Below, piece by piece: positions 46,327 through 56,440 of a stretch of DNA of 64,000 nt. Every line of letters begins with the position of its first letter. Position 1 is the stretch's first letter. The notes under the pieces are model-generated. The model was not told the DNA's origin, ran no database searches, and worked only from the letters and a program-made list of their open reading frames with translations. The stretch comes from Brasenia schreberi (Eukaryota > Streptophyta > Magnoliopsida > Nymphaeales > Cabombaceae), in assembly GCA_036023115.1 (NCBI GenBank), contig JAYKKT010000089.1:16610501-16674500 (forward strand), given 5' to 3'. The position numbers and the translations under genes were made by a program.

Positions 46327-49263
46327 TGTAAACACCCCAAATCTTCTATATTTCAAAAACTCTCAAAACACCAAAAAGCTCGTTTGAGCCAAAACGATGA
46401 CCTGTTTTGAAATGTGAAAACAGGTACAGAAGGCAAAAGAAGACACTAGGCCCGAAGAGGATTCAAGCCCAGAGCTTCAGAAGCCACTCCCTGATAAAAA
46501 AACAAAAGAAAGCTGAGCCCGTTTGATGAAAAGCTCAACGGAGTCCAGAACGGCGAGATAGAGTCCGGACGACAAAGTTGGGGAAAACCCAACACCAGAC
46601 GGAGCGCTGATGAAGCCAGTGCCCGCAGAGATCGTTCGCCTTGAGAAGCCAAGAAGGACTGTCCGAAGAAATTTTGATTTGGATCTGGACCATATATATC
46701 CAGATCCAAATCCATGTAATGAATAGTGTTTGGATTTGGGTCAATCCAAATAGTGTTTGGGTCGATCCAAATAGTCTTTGGATTTGGATTTGGATTGGAT
46801 CCAAATAGTGTTTGGATCGGATCTGGATCAAAATATCCAGATCCATATCCATAAAAATGTTGGGTTTGGATCGGATACGAATCTTAAAATATCTGAGATC
46901 CAATATTCAGATCCAAATAGTGTTTGGATTTGGGTATGGATCCAAACCCCAAACCCAAACCCAAATCCAAGACCCACCTCAAATCTCTATAAATAGAGGT
47001 GAGGGAGTCCATGTAAAGGGTTCATGCAAATATTTGGGAGGAGAGAGAGGGAGTGATAGACCTAGCCATGTGGGCTCATTGGGTGAGGTGGGTTCAAGCC
47101 ATGTGGGCTAAGTGGGTCTAGACCAAGGGGCTGCAACAAAGGTGGGCTGGACCAAGAGGCTGCAACCATGGAGACGTGGGCTCAAGCCATGAAGGACCGG
47201 CTCCAAGAGGTAAGCCTAACCCCCGACCTAGCCTAGGTTCGAACCTACCTAACCCAAACTAGACCTAACCTAACCCCAACCGCCTCAAAACATCCCCCAA
47301 ACCACGAACCAAAACCCCTGGATGCCTACCGCGCGCCCTGCTTCCTGCCGCGCAGCCCTAACGCTGCCGCGCCTTACCGCGCGCCTCACCTGACGCTGCC
47401 GCGCCCTTCGGCTAGCTGCACGCCCCACGCCGCAGCGCTTCCTGCGCCACAGCGCGCCCCGCGCCGCAGCGCGTCCTGCGCCACAACGCGCCCCGCGCCA
47501 CTGTAGCCGCGTCAGGCGCCCGTCTGCTGCGCCAGGCGCCCAACGGCCGCGCCAGCCACCCGACTGCTTCCTGCCGACCCGACTGCCTCCTAGCCGACTT
47601 GACCCCCCCCCTGCCGACCTAACCTGCACCCTAGCCGTGACCTACACCCTAGGACAGACCCTACACAGCCCCCGTCTTGGCCGAACCTTAGTTCCCCTAA
47701 GACCCTAATCGTGCCCCATAGAACCTCCCTCAAAGCCACCTAGGATAACCCCCTCTTGGCTGCCCAAGGTGAACCGTGAGCCCACGTGCAAGCAAGTTGA
47801 ACATGGACCAGCTATTTGTAAGTGTCTAAACTTGGTCTATTACATTAACTTGCTTTATATTCAATTAAATTTTGATACGGGGTTGTAGTAAAGGAGCTTC
47901 GTCTCCCCCCGATTGTAATAACGTGGTTTGACACACCCACACACACACGCACTTGAGCCTTTCCGCTCTTAGTCGTACACTTCTTGCACACACACGGGCC
48001 TAACAAGCCCTTAATATATAGTTATATTTATATATTTTAAGTCAAGGGGGTTTTTAATTAAGTCGTGTGTGTTGTCTTTCCATTTTCCACACGCACACAC
48101 ATTGAGCCTTCGCTCTTACTCCCAAGACCTTAGTAAAGGCCTTATTGCAGTTATATTTGGGTTTCATTTATGTCGTGTGAGTTGTCTTTACATTCCCACA
48201 CGCACACACATTGAGCCTTCGCTCTTACTCCCCAAGACCTTAGTCAAGGCATACTGCAATTTATATTTGGGTTTCATTTCATGTCGTGTGTGTAAGTCTT
48301 TCAATTCAAGCACGCACACACATTGAGCCTTCGCTCTTATTTGCAAGACCCAAGTAAGGGCCCCTACATATACTCTATATAAAGTATTTTCTTTCGGCTA
48401 TGTCTTTAAGATTCGGGTTTTAAGGTTCAAGTCGTGTGCGTTGTCTTTCAATATATACACGACACACACTTACACAATTGAGCCTTTCCGCTCTTAAGAT
48501 ATAGCCATATTTCCCCTTCCGCTATTTACTTTACAAGTCATTTCCCTTCGGCTATTTACTTTACAAGTCATTTCCCTTCGGTTATTTCCCTTCGACAATT
48601 TCCCTTCAGCATTGTCTTTTAAATTCGGGTTTTCCCTTTGGAGTAGCGTGAGTTTGCATTGCATCTACGCCATACCACGAGGTAGGACGCATATTGCATC
48701 GAAGCAAGCCCCGTACTCCCGCTCAAATTCGCCCCATGTAGTGGAGTGTTCATAACACACACCTAGGTGGCCCATAAAGGGATAAAAAGAAAGACTTAGG
48801 CACGTGCAAATCCACGTGATCTAAAATCTGAAAATCGTACAAACCCGAATCAATCGTGCAAACACGCCAAGACTTAGGCTATTTCGATGCACGCCCATCG
48901 TGCCTAAGCAGATTAAAATTTGAAAGACTTAGGGTCATCCAACCCTTACAAAATCAAAAATCGCCCAAATGCATGGTTTTTAAAAGGTTTTAAATGCTTC
49001 TTCATTCAAGATATATTGAGTTAAACTTGTTTTCAAAACGAAGTCTCTAAGCGTACAGACTGACCCTTGCGCATCGGTGCAAGAAGGTCTGCGACGTAAA
49101 AATCCCGCTTGCCTACAATCGCCTTTCAAAAGTCAGATTATTTTCAAAACATACTTTGCTAGACAAAAGTAAACTAGCTGGCACGCCCATAAAGCGAAGT
49201 AGATTGCGAAAAGGTTCACTTCAGGCCTAAGAACCCGTAAGTGAAAATTTTCGCGTGTCTACA
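46327..49263 (+). mobile_element. RT6 5' LTR
   Basis: 2937 bp, TGTAAACACCCC to GCGTGTCTACA. U3 inverted repeat (about 46676-46712), TATA box (46988-46996), donor-like GTAAGC (47210), CpG-rich block (about 47325-47560), GTAAGTG (47818), GGGG box (47876-47928), GAGC units (47955-48500), short CCCTTCGG repeats (48510-48610), terminal hairpin, PBS-like decamer (49179-49188). Confidence 0.93.
46988..46996 (+). promoter_or_regulatory. TATA box of RT6 5' LTR
   Basis: TATAAATAG followed by AGGTGAGG. As this is a young 5' LTR, it is the best candidate for a live promoter in the window. Confidence 0.65.
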
Positions 49264-49266
49264 AAT

Positions 49267-49284
49267 TGGCATGCCCGGTGGGAC
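49267..49284 (+). promoter_or_regulatory. Primer binding site of RT6
   Basis: TGGCATGCCCGGTGGGAC, three bases after the LTR end. It begins with TGG as required for pairing to a tRNA CCA end. The first ten bases recur 78 nt upstream inside U5 (49179-49188, one base different). Confidence 0.8.
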
Positions 49285-49380
49285 GCGGGACTTAAGCAGA
49301 CTTCAAACAAACAAGTTATACTCAAATTTTCGAAAAAAAGAGTGTTTTTTTCAAAAATCGTGCATACTTAGGAAAATTGC

Positions 49381-50664
49381 ATGAAAATGGATAGAAAGCT
49401 ACAAAAATCTTCGTTGAGTAAACTAAAAGAGGTTTTCAAAACAGATAAAGCCCAAAAAGAGCTCGATCAGATTGAAAAGATATTTCAAAAGATGGATGCT
49501 TTAAGCAAGGAGCTTAAAGCCCATCGATCACATAGCAGCTCTTCGAGGGCACATACAGATCGTGAATTGAAAACCGATCTCAAACTCAACGAGGAATTGG
49601 AGATTAAAGACAAATCCCGGCAAAGGGATAAGTCATCCACTCCTACAGGTTCAAGCTTTTCAAAATCCATAGAAAAACCAAAAAAAGATTTTTCTATTTC
49701 AAAAAACCAAAAAAATCTTGAAAATTTGGAAAAAGACCAAAAAATTGAAAAACAAAATTTTGGAATTTCGAAAACTTCAAGTAAAAGTCCTAAATCTAGG
49801 CACACACATACAGTGGGACATGAAGTCCACACCCTACAAAAGAACGAGAGTGAAAAACAGGAAGGTTTCGAAAGGAAACGCCTCGTTAAACCCCGGGGGC
49901 TCAAAACAGAGTTACCCGGGAAATCGACTTGCTCTCACCTTGAAAAGGTAGACAAGCCACAAAGAGGTATGCCTGAAACCCATCCTTCTCAAGACTCTCT
50001 TCTTCATATAGGGTCATCAGATACATTGGATAACCCCTATGCACACACAAACCCACAAACTGTGCCAAAACTTGAGGATTTTCAAGGTGCGCCAACTGTC
50101 GCGCACCATTCAAAGGAATTTCAAAAACAAAAAGAAGTTCCGAAAATGGTAGACATGGAGACCCCTAATGCATGCATCGACATCTTAGGAGCTCATAACC
50201 CTACCATAGAAAAACCCACTTCTTCGAGCCTAGTCTTGTGCCCTAGAACCAAGGCTATGGCTTTGAAACAAAAAAATCAATCCCTAGGGGCACCACGAGT
50301 TGAACCTAGGGACCAAGTCAAAAACTTCAAGGGACCTTGCATGGCTCCCCTTGAAGTAAATTTTTCCCAAAATGGGGTATGGAACCATAAGTTTTCCATA
50401 ACCCTGCTATCTCCAAAACTCCTCAAGGAACCAAGCTTGGCTTTCCTTGAGGGCAAAGTCTCCCAAACCAGGTTTGTATGGAAGCCCAAGTCTTCCATCA
50501 CCCCGGAATCCAAACTCCCGATATCCAAAAGGGTATATATCCCCAACATGGACGATTCCATGTTCCAAGACCATGATTTATACCAAAACTTTTCGAAAAG
50601 CAAAAAGTCTTGGAACATGATTCTGAATATGGGATATAAACCCTACGCGGGCCTGGGAACCTAA
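49381..50664 (+). CDS. RT6 reading frame: gag N-terminus joined to gag-pro tail
   Basis: A 427-codon frame, start ATGAAAATGG, 118 bp after the LTR end. Residues 1-60 form a charged, coiled-coil-like segment (LDQIEKIFQKMDALSKELKA) comparable with the start of other Gags. A lysine/serine-rich low-complexity middle follows, and the end (about residues 380-427: NMDDSMFQDHDLYQNF, SWNMILNMGYKPYAGLG) matches the tail of the pro frame. The gag core domain, zinc knuckle and protease are absent. The function is unknown; it could bind RNA or associate with a partner's Gag. An uninterrupted frame in a young copy argues that it was open when the element last moved. Confidence 0.75.
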   Translation: MKMDRKLQKSSLSKLKEVFKTDKAQKELDQIEKIFQKMDALSKELKAHRSHSSSSRAHTDRELKTDLKLNEELEIKDKSRQRDKSSTPTGSSFSKSIEKPKKDFSISKNQKNLENLEKDQKIEKQNFGISKTSSKSPKSRHTHTVGHEVHTLQKNESEKQEGFERKRLVKPRGLKTELPGKSTCSHLEKVDKPQRGMPETHPSQDSLLHIGSSDTLDNPYAHTNPQTVPKLEDFQGAPTVAHHSKEFQKQKEVPKMVDMETPNACIDILGAHNPTIEKPTSSSLVLCPRTKAMALKQKNQSLGAPRVEPRDQVKNFKGPCMAPLEVNFSQNGVWNHKFSITLLSPKLLKEPSLAFLEGKVSQTRFVWKPKSSITPESKLPISKRVYIPNMDDSMFQDHDLYQNFSKSKKSWNMILNMGYKPYAGLGT

Positions 50665-53295
50665 AACCAAGGTAGGCTAGAACCTGTCCTACCTAGAACC
50701 AATAGGGAACGATATGGACTGGGCTACAGCCCACCCATACCCCCAGAGCCGCCACCTAAGACCATCTGGGTCAAGGGTGCCCTGTAGAACCTCTAAAAAC
50801 CGAAACCCATGTCTTAGACCTATCTGATTAGAGTCTGATTCATGAATGTTTTCTTTGAAGGTTCAATGGAAGATCCCTACTTTTGAAAAAGACCAAAAAA
50901 AATTGAAAACTCTCAAAATCTCAAAAACATTTGGAAAAACGAAAATTCCAAAAAGAAATTTTGTTTCAAAAGCCTTTGGCCATGTACAAAGCCCATTTTC
51001 AAAAAATTGTAAAAATGCTTTCAAAAAAATGTATATACTCCCTGAAACCAAGTATCCAAAAAGCTAGTCCTATCCACCCTTTTGCCTAGAGCTTTTTCAA
51101 AAATGAAAAGCTCGAGAATCACCAAAGCAAGGAGGAATAAACACCTCCAAGCTTCCTGAACTTCGCAAAATCCTTAACTTATGGAAAATTGGGGATTTTT
51201 AGAAATAAGTTAACCCATAGTGTGTGCATAAGCATCATGCATTACACTTTGAAATCATTCATATGCATCGAGTCTAGACATCATTCTAGAAATCGAATTC
51301 AGGGTTTTGCAAAACCAAAGGGGCAATAAGAGTCGACCCCCTAAGTATCGAGCCTTCATAGGCATGTCTCCATACAAATCAAAACCAACACCTTCGAGGC
51401 AAATTTTAAAAGGAAATGAGAATCTTGAAAAAGGGTTACACATTTCACAAAAACCTTTCATGGCTTTGAAAAGAAAGATTTTCTTCAACTTCTGGTTTAT
51501 ATGAAAACCTTGATTGTGTTAGGATAAAGAATATGAATCTCACGATGAAATATGGAGACCATGTCAAAACTAAAACTTGATGGCCATGACGATCACTTAG
51601 GGCTGGTTATGTTTCCCATCCTTGAGCAAAAAGTATCATAATCATATTAGAAAAACCATGGAAGTGCATGGACATGAACATACCATTGTCCATCCAAAAT
51701 CCCTTTGAAAAGCCATGGCCCTTCACCATATGGCCATGCGAAATTCCCATCAAGCTAGGGGCATTTTTAAAATACAGCCCCTAGATACTTTCCATGGATA
51801 AGCGAATGCATCTCCTTCATGATTTGTGAGATACATTTCATGTGTTCATCGTTGCATAAAAACATGTATTTCCATTTTAAATCACATGGAGTGCATAGCA
51901 TGCATCATATCACCCCGAAGAAAGCCCAAAAGGGTGGCAAACTCGAGTAGGAATGTCCCCATGTCTTCAAAAAGACAACAAAAATTAGAAATTTGTTGAT
52001 GTTGTGGGTAGAAATTAGCAAAACCCCGAAAATACCCGAGTATTCAAAAGGGTTTATGTTGAATTCTTTTTCAAAAAGATTTTGAAAAAAATTGAACTCC
52101 TTTGAAACTTCTTGAAAGAAGGATCAAAGTAGATTGTATAACCCTGAATGGAGGAATCTATACTTTTCGAAAAGTAGAGTCTTCCAAAAATGAATTGGCG
52201 ATATTTCAAAGAACCCTGGCTTACAAGATTAAGCCTTGTTCAAAATATCAAAATATTTTCGAATAGCAGATGCTATTAAGAAATAGGACGATCTCGTTTG
52301 AATCGAGTAACTAAAGGGATAAGCCCTCCCCCATCCTACTTTCTCTCCGAAAAGGAAAATTGGCTGTTTTCAAAAGAAAAACAAAAAAACGAGAATGCAA
52401 AAACTCCTCCGAAAGTGGTCTTCCCTTCATAAACAGGGAATACAAAAACTCCTCCGAAAGAGGTCTTCTCGTTTCAAAAGAAAAAGGAGATATAAAAACA
52501 CTCCACCCAAAGAGGTCTTCCCTTCATAAACAGGGAATACAAAAACTCCTCCAAAGAGCTGCTCTCCTTTAGAGAAAAGAGGGATTAATGAAAAAATACT
52601 AGCAAAGGGAGACCCTCTATGAAAAAAAGAAACAAAAAGCCAAAGCTCCAAAGAGCGATTTTCCGATTCTTTGCCTAAAACCATGGGACGCTTCAGAAGG
52701 GACCGTGGTATCTCTTTCCCATATCCCTACGGCTTATCCCCGAGGAAAAAGATTCAAATTTGCGAAAATCCTAAAGTACGAATAAAATCGGCTTATTTGG
52801 ATTTCATTTTGTTTGAGAACTCGACTCTGTTTTGTAGGAAATGGAACTTTGAAATGTTTTCCAAGTTTTCCTACCCAAAAACCTCTACTGAGTAGCAGGT
52901 ATTGAAACCCGAATGAAGGGAAGTATGAAAAATGAAAGTCCTTTTCGATACAAGTTAAAAGGAGTTCCTTTTCAAAAAGAAATTTTCGAAAAACCCACGA
53001 ATGTCAAAAAGACATGGGTAAAAACCTGCTCGGAGCAACCAGCCTCAAAAGGCTCTCTTCGGGCTCAAAAACCAAAAATAAAATTTTTCTCATGCATGCA
53101 TTCAAAGAGTCGTTCGTGCATGATCATACATATAGGGAAATAGCTAGGAAAAGCCCCCTTTTGCTAAAAATCCCTACTTGTGGAAAAAGAAAACAGGGTT
53201 TTTGCGAAATAAATGGTGTATTCTCGAGAAAATTTGAGAGAAAAACCAAAACGGGGTGTTTCTTCTTTGCCATTATCCAAATATATTTGGATAAT
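50665..53295 (+). pseudogene. RT6 internal relics of pol and 3' untranslated region
   Basis: No frame is usable. Recognisable relics in collinear order are the gag-pro tail and a splice-acceptor-like site (AG at 50859-50860, then GTTCAATGGAAGATCC), a lysine-rich pol start (50865-51060), a reverse transcriptase thumb piece near 51325-51385 (RGIRVDP-like, then a CRAFIGM-like stretch), an integrase zinc-region piece near 51630-51690 (CATAATCATATTAGAAAAACC), the start of the integrase core near 51715-51830, and a 3' UTR resembling RT1 from about 52080. They read as deeply eroded pol, much older looking than the LTRs. A stretch near 52385-52560 repeats AAAACTCCTCCGAAAG-type phrases three to four times. 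Confidence 0.7.
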
Positions 53296-53311
53296 GCCAA
53301 AGAGGGGCATC
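53271..53311 (+). promoter_or_regulatory. RT6 palindrome and polypurine tract
   Basis: A perfect 26-bp palindrome (CATTATCCAAATA with its complement TATTTGGATAATG, 53271-53296) runs into the purine tract CCAAAGAGGGGCATC ending at 53311, directly before the 3' LTR. The PPT primes plus-strand DNA. The palindrome is present in the same place in RT1 and in both minus-strand copies. Confidence 0.8.
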
Positions 53312-56231
53312 TGTAAACACCCCAAATCTTCTATATTTCAAAAACTCTCAAAACACCAAAAAGCTCGTTTGAGCCAAAACAACGACCTGTTTTGAAATGT
53401 GAAAATAGGTACAGAAGGCAAAAGAAGACCCTAGGCCCGAAGAGGATTCAAGCCCAGAGCTTCAGAAGCCACTCCCTGATAAAAAAACAAAAGAAAGCTG
53501 AGCCCGTTTGATGAAGAGCTCAACGGAGTCCAGAACGGCGAGATAGAGTCCGGACGATAAAGTTGGGGAAAACCCAACACCAGACGGAGCGCTGATGAAG
53601 CCAGTGCCCGCACAGATCGTTCGCCTCGAGAAGCCAAGAAGAACTGTCCGAAGAAATTTTGATTTGGATCTGGACCATATATATCCAGATCCAAATCCAT
53701 GTAATGAATAGTGTTTGGATTTGGGCCAATCCAAATAGTGTTTGGGTCGATCCAAATAGTCTTTGGATTTGGATTTGGATTGGATCCAAATAGTGTTTGG
53801 ATTGGATCGGATCTGGATCAAAATATCCAGATCCATATCCATAAAAATGTTGGGTTTGGATCGGATACGAATCTTAAAATATCTGAGATCCAATATCCAG
53901 ATCCAAATAGTGTTTGGATTTGGGTATGGATCCAAACCCCAAACCCAAACCCAAATCCAAGACCCACCTCAAATCTCTATAAATAGAGGTGAGGGAGTCC
54001 ATGTAAAGGGTTCATGCAAATATTTGGGAGGAGAGAGAGGGAGTGATAGACCTAGCCATGTGGGCTCATTGGGTGAGGTGGGTTCAAGCCATGTGGGCTA
54101 AGTGGGTCTAGACCAAGGGGCTGCAACAAAGGTGGGCTGGACCAAGAGGCTGCAACCATGGAGACGTGGGCTCAAGCCATGAAGGACCGGCTCCAAGAGG
54201 TAAGCCTAACCCCCGACCTAGCCTAGGTTCGAACCTACCTAACCCAAACTAGACCTAACCTAACCCCAACCGCCTCAAAACATCCCCCAAACCACGAACC
54301 AAAACCCCTGGATGCCTACCGCGCGCCCTGCTTCCTGCCGCGCAGCCCTAACGCTGCCGCGCCTTGCCGCGCGCCTCACCTGACGCTGCCGCGCCCTTCG
54401 GCTGCCTGCACGCCCCACGCCGCAGCGCTTCCTGCGCCACAGCACGCCCCGCGCCGCAACGCGTCCTGCGCCACAACGCGCCCCGCGCCACTGTAGCCGC
54501 GTCAGGCGCCCGTCTGCTGCGCCAGGCGCCCAACGGTCGCGCCAGCCACCCGACTGCCTCCTAGCCGACTTGACCCCCCCCTGCCGACCTAACCTGCACC
54601 CTAGCCGTGACCTACACCCTAGGACAGACCCTACACAGCCCCCGTCTTGGCCGAACCTTAGTTCCCCTAAGACCCTAATCGTGCCCCATAGAACCTCCCT
54701 CAAAGCCACCTAGGATAACCCCCTCTTGGCTGCCCAAGGTGAACCGTGAGCCCACGTGCAAGCAAGTTGAACATGGACCAGCTATTTGTAAGTGTCTAAA
54801 CTTGGTCTATTACATTAACTTGCTTTATATTCAATTAAATTTTGATACGGGGTTGTAGTAAAGGAGCTTCGTCTCCCCCCGATTGTAATAACGTGGTTTG
54901 ACACACCCACACACACACGCACTTGAGCCTTTCCGCTCTTAGTCGTACACTTCTTGCACACACACGGGCCTAACAAGCCCTTAATATATAGTTATATTTA
55001 TATATTTTAAGTCAAGGGGGTTTTTAATTAAGTCGTGTGTGTTGTCTTTCCATTTTCCACACGCACACACATTGAGCCTTCGCTCTTACTCCCAAGACCT
55101 TAGTAAAGGCCTTATTGCAGTTATATTTGGGTTTCATTTATGTCGTGTGAGTTGTCTTTACATTCCCACACGCACACACATTGAGCCTTCGCTCTTACTC
55201 CCCAAGACCTTAGTCAAGGCATACTGCAATTTATATTTGGGTTTCATTTCATGTCGTGTGTGTAAGTCTTTCAATTCAAGCACGCACACACATTGAGCCT
55301 TCGCTCTTATTTGCAAGACCCAAGTAAGGGCCCCTACATATACTCTATATAAAGTATTTCTTTCGGCTATGTCTTTAAGATTCGGGTTTTAAGGTTCAAG
55401 TCGTGTGCGTTGTCTTTCAATATATACACGACACACACTTACACAATTGAGCCTTTCCGCTCTTAAGATATAGCCATATTTCCCCTTCCGCTATTTACTT
55501 TACAAGTCATTTCCCTTCGGCTATTTACTTTACAAGTCATTTCCCTTCGGTTATTTCCCTTCGACAATTTCCCTTCAGCATTGTCTTTTAAATTCGGGTT
55601 TTCCCTTTGGAGTAGCGTGAGTTTGCATTGCATCTACGCCATACCACGAGGTAGGACGCATATTGCATCGAAGCAAGCCCCGTACTCCCGCTCAAATTCG
55701 CCCCATGTAGTGGAGTGTTCATAACACACACCTAGGTGGCCCATAAAGGGATAAAAAGAAAGACTTAGGCACGTGCAAATCCACGTGATCTAAAATCTGA
55801 AAATCGTACAAACCCGAATCAATCGTGCAAACACGCCAAGACTTAGGCTATTTCGATGCACGCCCATCATGCCTAAGCAGATTAAAATTTGAAAGACTTA
55901 GGGTCATCCAACCCTTACAAAATCAAAAATCGCCCAAATGCATGGTTTTTAAAAGGTTTTAAATGCTTCTTCATTCAAGATATATTGAGTTAAACTTGTT
56001 TTCAAAACGAAGTCTCTAAGCGTACAGACTGACCCTTGCGCATCGGTGCAAGAAGGTCTGCGACGTAAAAATCCCGCTTGCCTACAATCGCCTTTCAAAA
56101 GTCAGATTATTTTCAAAACATACTTTGCTAGTTAAAGTAAACTACCTGGCACGCCCATAAAGCGAAGTAGATTGCGAAAAGGTTCACTTCAGGCCTAAGA
56201 ACCCGTAAGTGAAAATTTTCGCGCGTCTACA
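53312..56231 (+). mobile_element. RT6 3' LTR
   Basis: 2920 bp, same layout as the 5' LTR, with TATA at 53978-53986, CpG-rich block at about 54310-54545, GGGG box at 54846-54898 and PBS-like decamer at 56147-56156. Visible differences from the 5' LTR include a 19-bp deletion in the CpG-rich block, a changed base in the terminal hairpin, and GACAAAAG versus GTTAAAG there. Confidence 0.93.
53978..53986 (+). promoter_or_regulatory. TATA box of RT6 3' LTR
   Basis: TATAAATAG, identical to the 5' LTR copy; it could drive transcription outward into the sequence right of RT6. Confidence 0.5.
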
Positions 56232-56236
56232 CCCTT

Positions 56237-56440
56237 GCGCATCGGTGCAAGAAGTTTTGCAACGAAAAGAACCCATTTGCCCATTGTCGCCCCAAACAAG
56301 TCAGATATTGTGAAAACTTACTTCGCTAGTTTGAGTAAGCTAGCTGGCATGCCCTTTTCTTTATAAAAACGAACGTAGATGCAGAAAGGTTCGCTCTAGG
56401 CCCTAAGAAGCCTGTGGTCGGAAATTTTCGCGTGTCTACA
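56237..56440 (+). mobile_element. RT1 3' LTR, last part
   Basis: Continues the LTR after RT6 (GCGCATCGGTGCAAGAAG), including the covarying hairpin GCTAGTTTGAGTAAGCTAGC, the decamer TGGCATGCCC (56345-56354) and the end CGTGTCTACA. AATGC follows (56441-56445). Confidence 0.9.

Larger units (their letters stand above)
46327..56231 (+). mobile_element. RT6: complete non-autonomous Tat-type LTR retrotransposon
   Basis: A 9905-bp element with both LTRs, PBS, one long reading frame, PPT and CCCTT target duplications (46322-46326, 56232-56236). Its LTRs differ at only a small number of sites by eye, so it inserted recently. The internal region (49264-53311, about 4 kb) has no working protease, reverse transcriptase, RNase H or integrase, only short scattered pol relics in the original order. 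It must have been copied by enzymes from a relative. It split the RT1 3' LTR within the terminal hairpin region. Confidence 0.93.
147..56440 (+). mobile_element. RT1: outermost Tat-lineage Ty3/gypsy element carrying all nested insertions
   Basis: RT1 is a plus-strand LTR retrotransposon, the oldest of the main nest. Its remaining own parts are a 5' LTR start (147-451), the tail of pro, pol, 3' UTR and PPT (38091-43240) and a 3' LTR (43241-46326 and 56237-56440). The 5' LTR piece and the 3' LTR start are roughly 90 percent alike by eye, which fits an old insertion. The rest of the 5' LTR, the leader, gag and most of pro are missing and were lost during later rearrangement of 452-38090. Matching AATGC duplications at both outer ends support one original insertion. 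Confidence 0.8.

Noticed and set aside
47325..47629. Arginine/alanine-rich frame in the CpG-rich block of RT6
   Set aside because: It is antisense, arises from GC-rich repeats, and is altered by the 19-bp deletion in the other LTR.
49267..49284. Assigning the primer tRNA as tRNA-Lys
   Set aside because: The site resembles the tRNA-Lys-type PBS of other Tat elements but does not match it exactly from memory, so I left the tRNA open.
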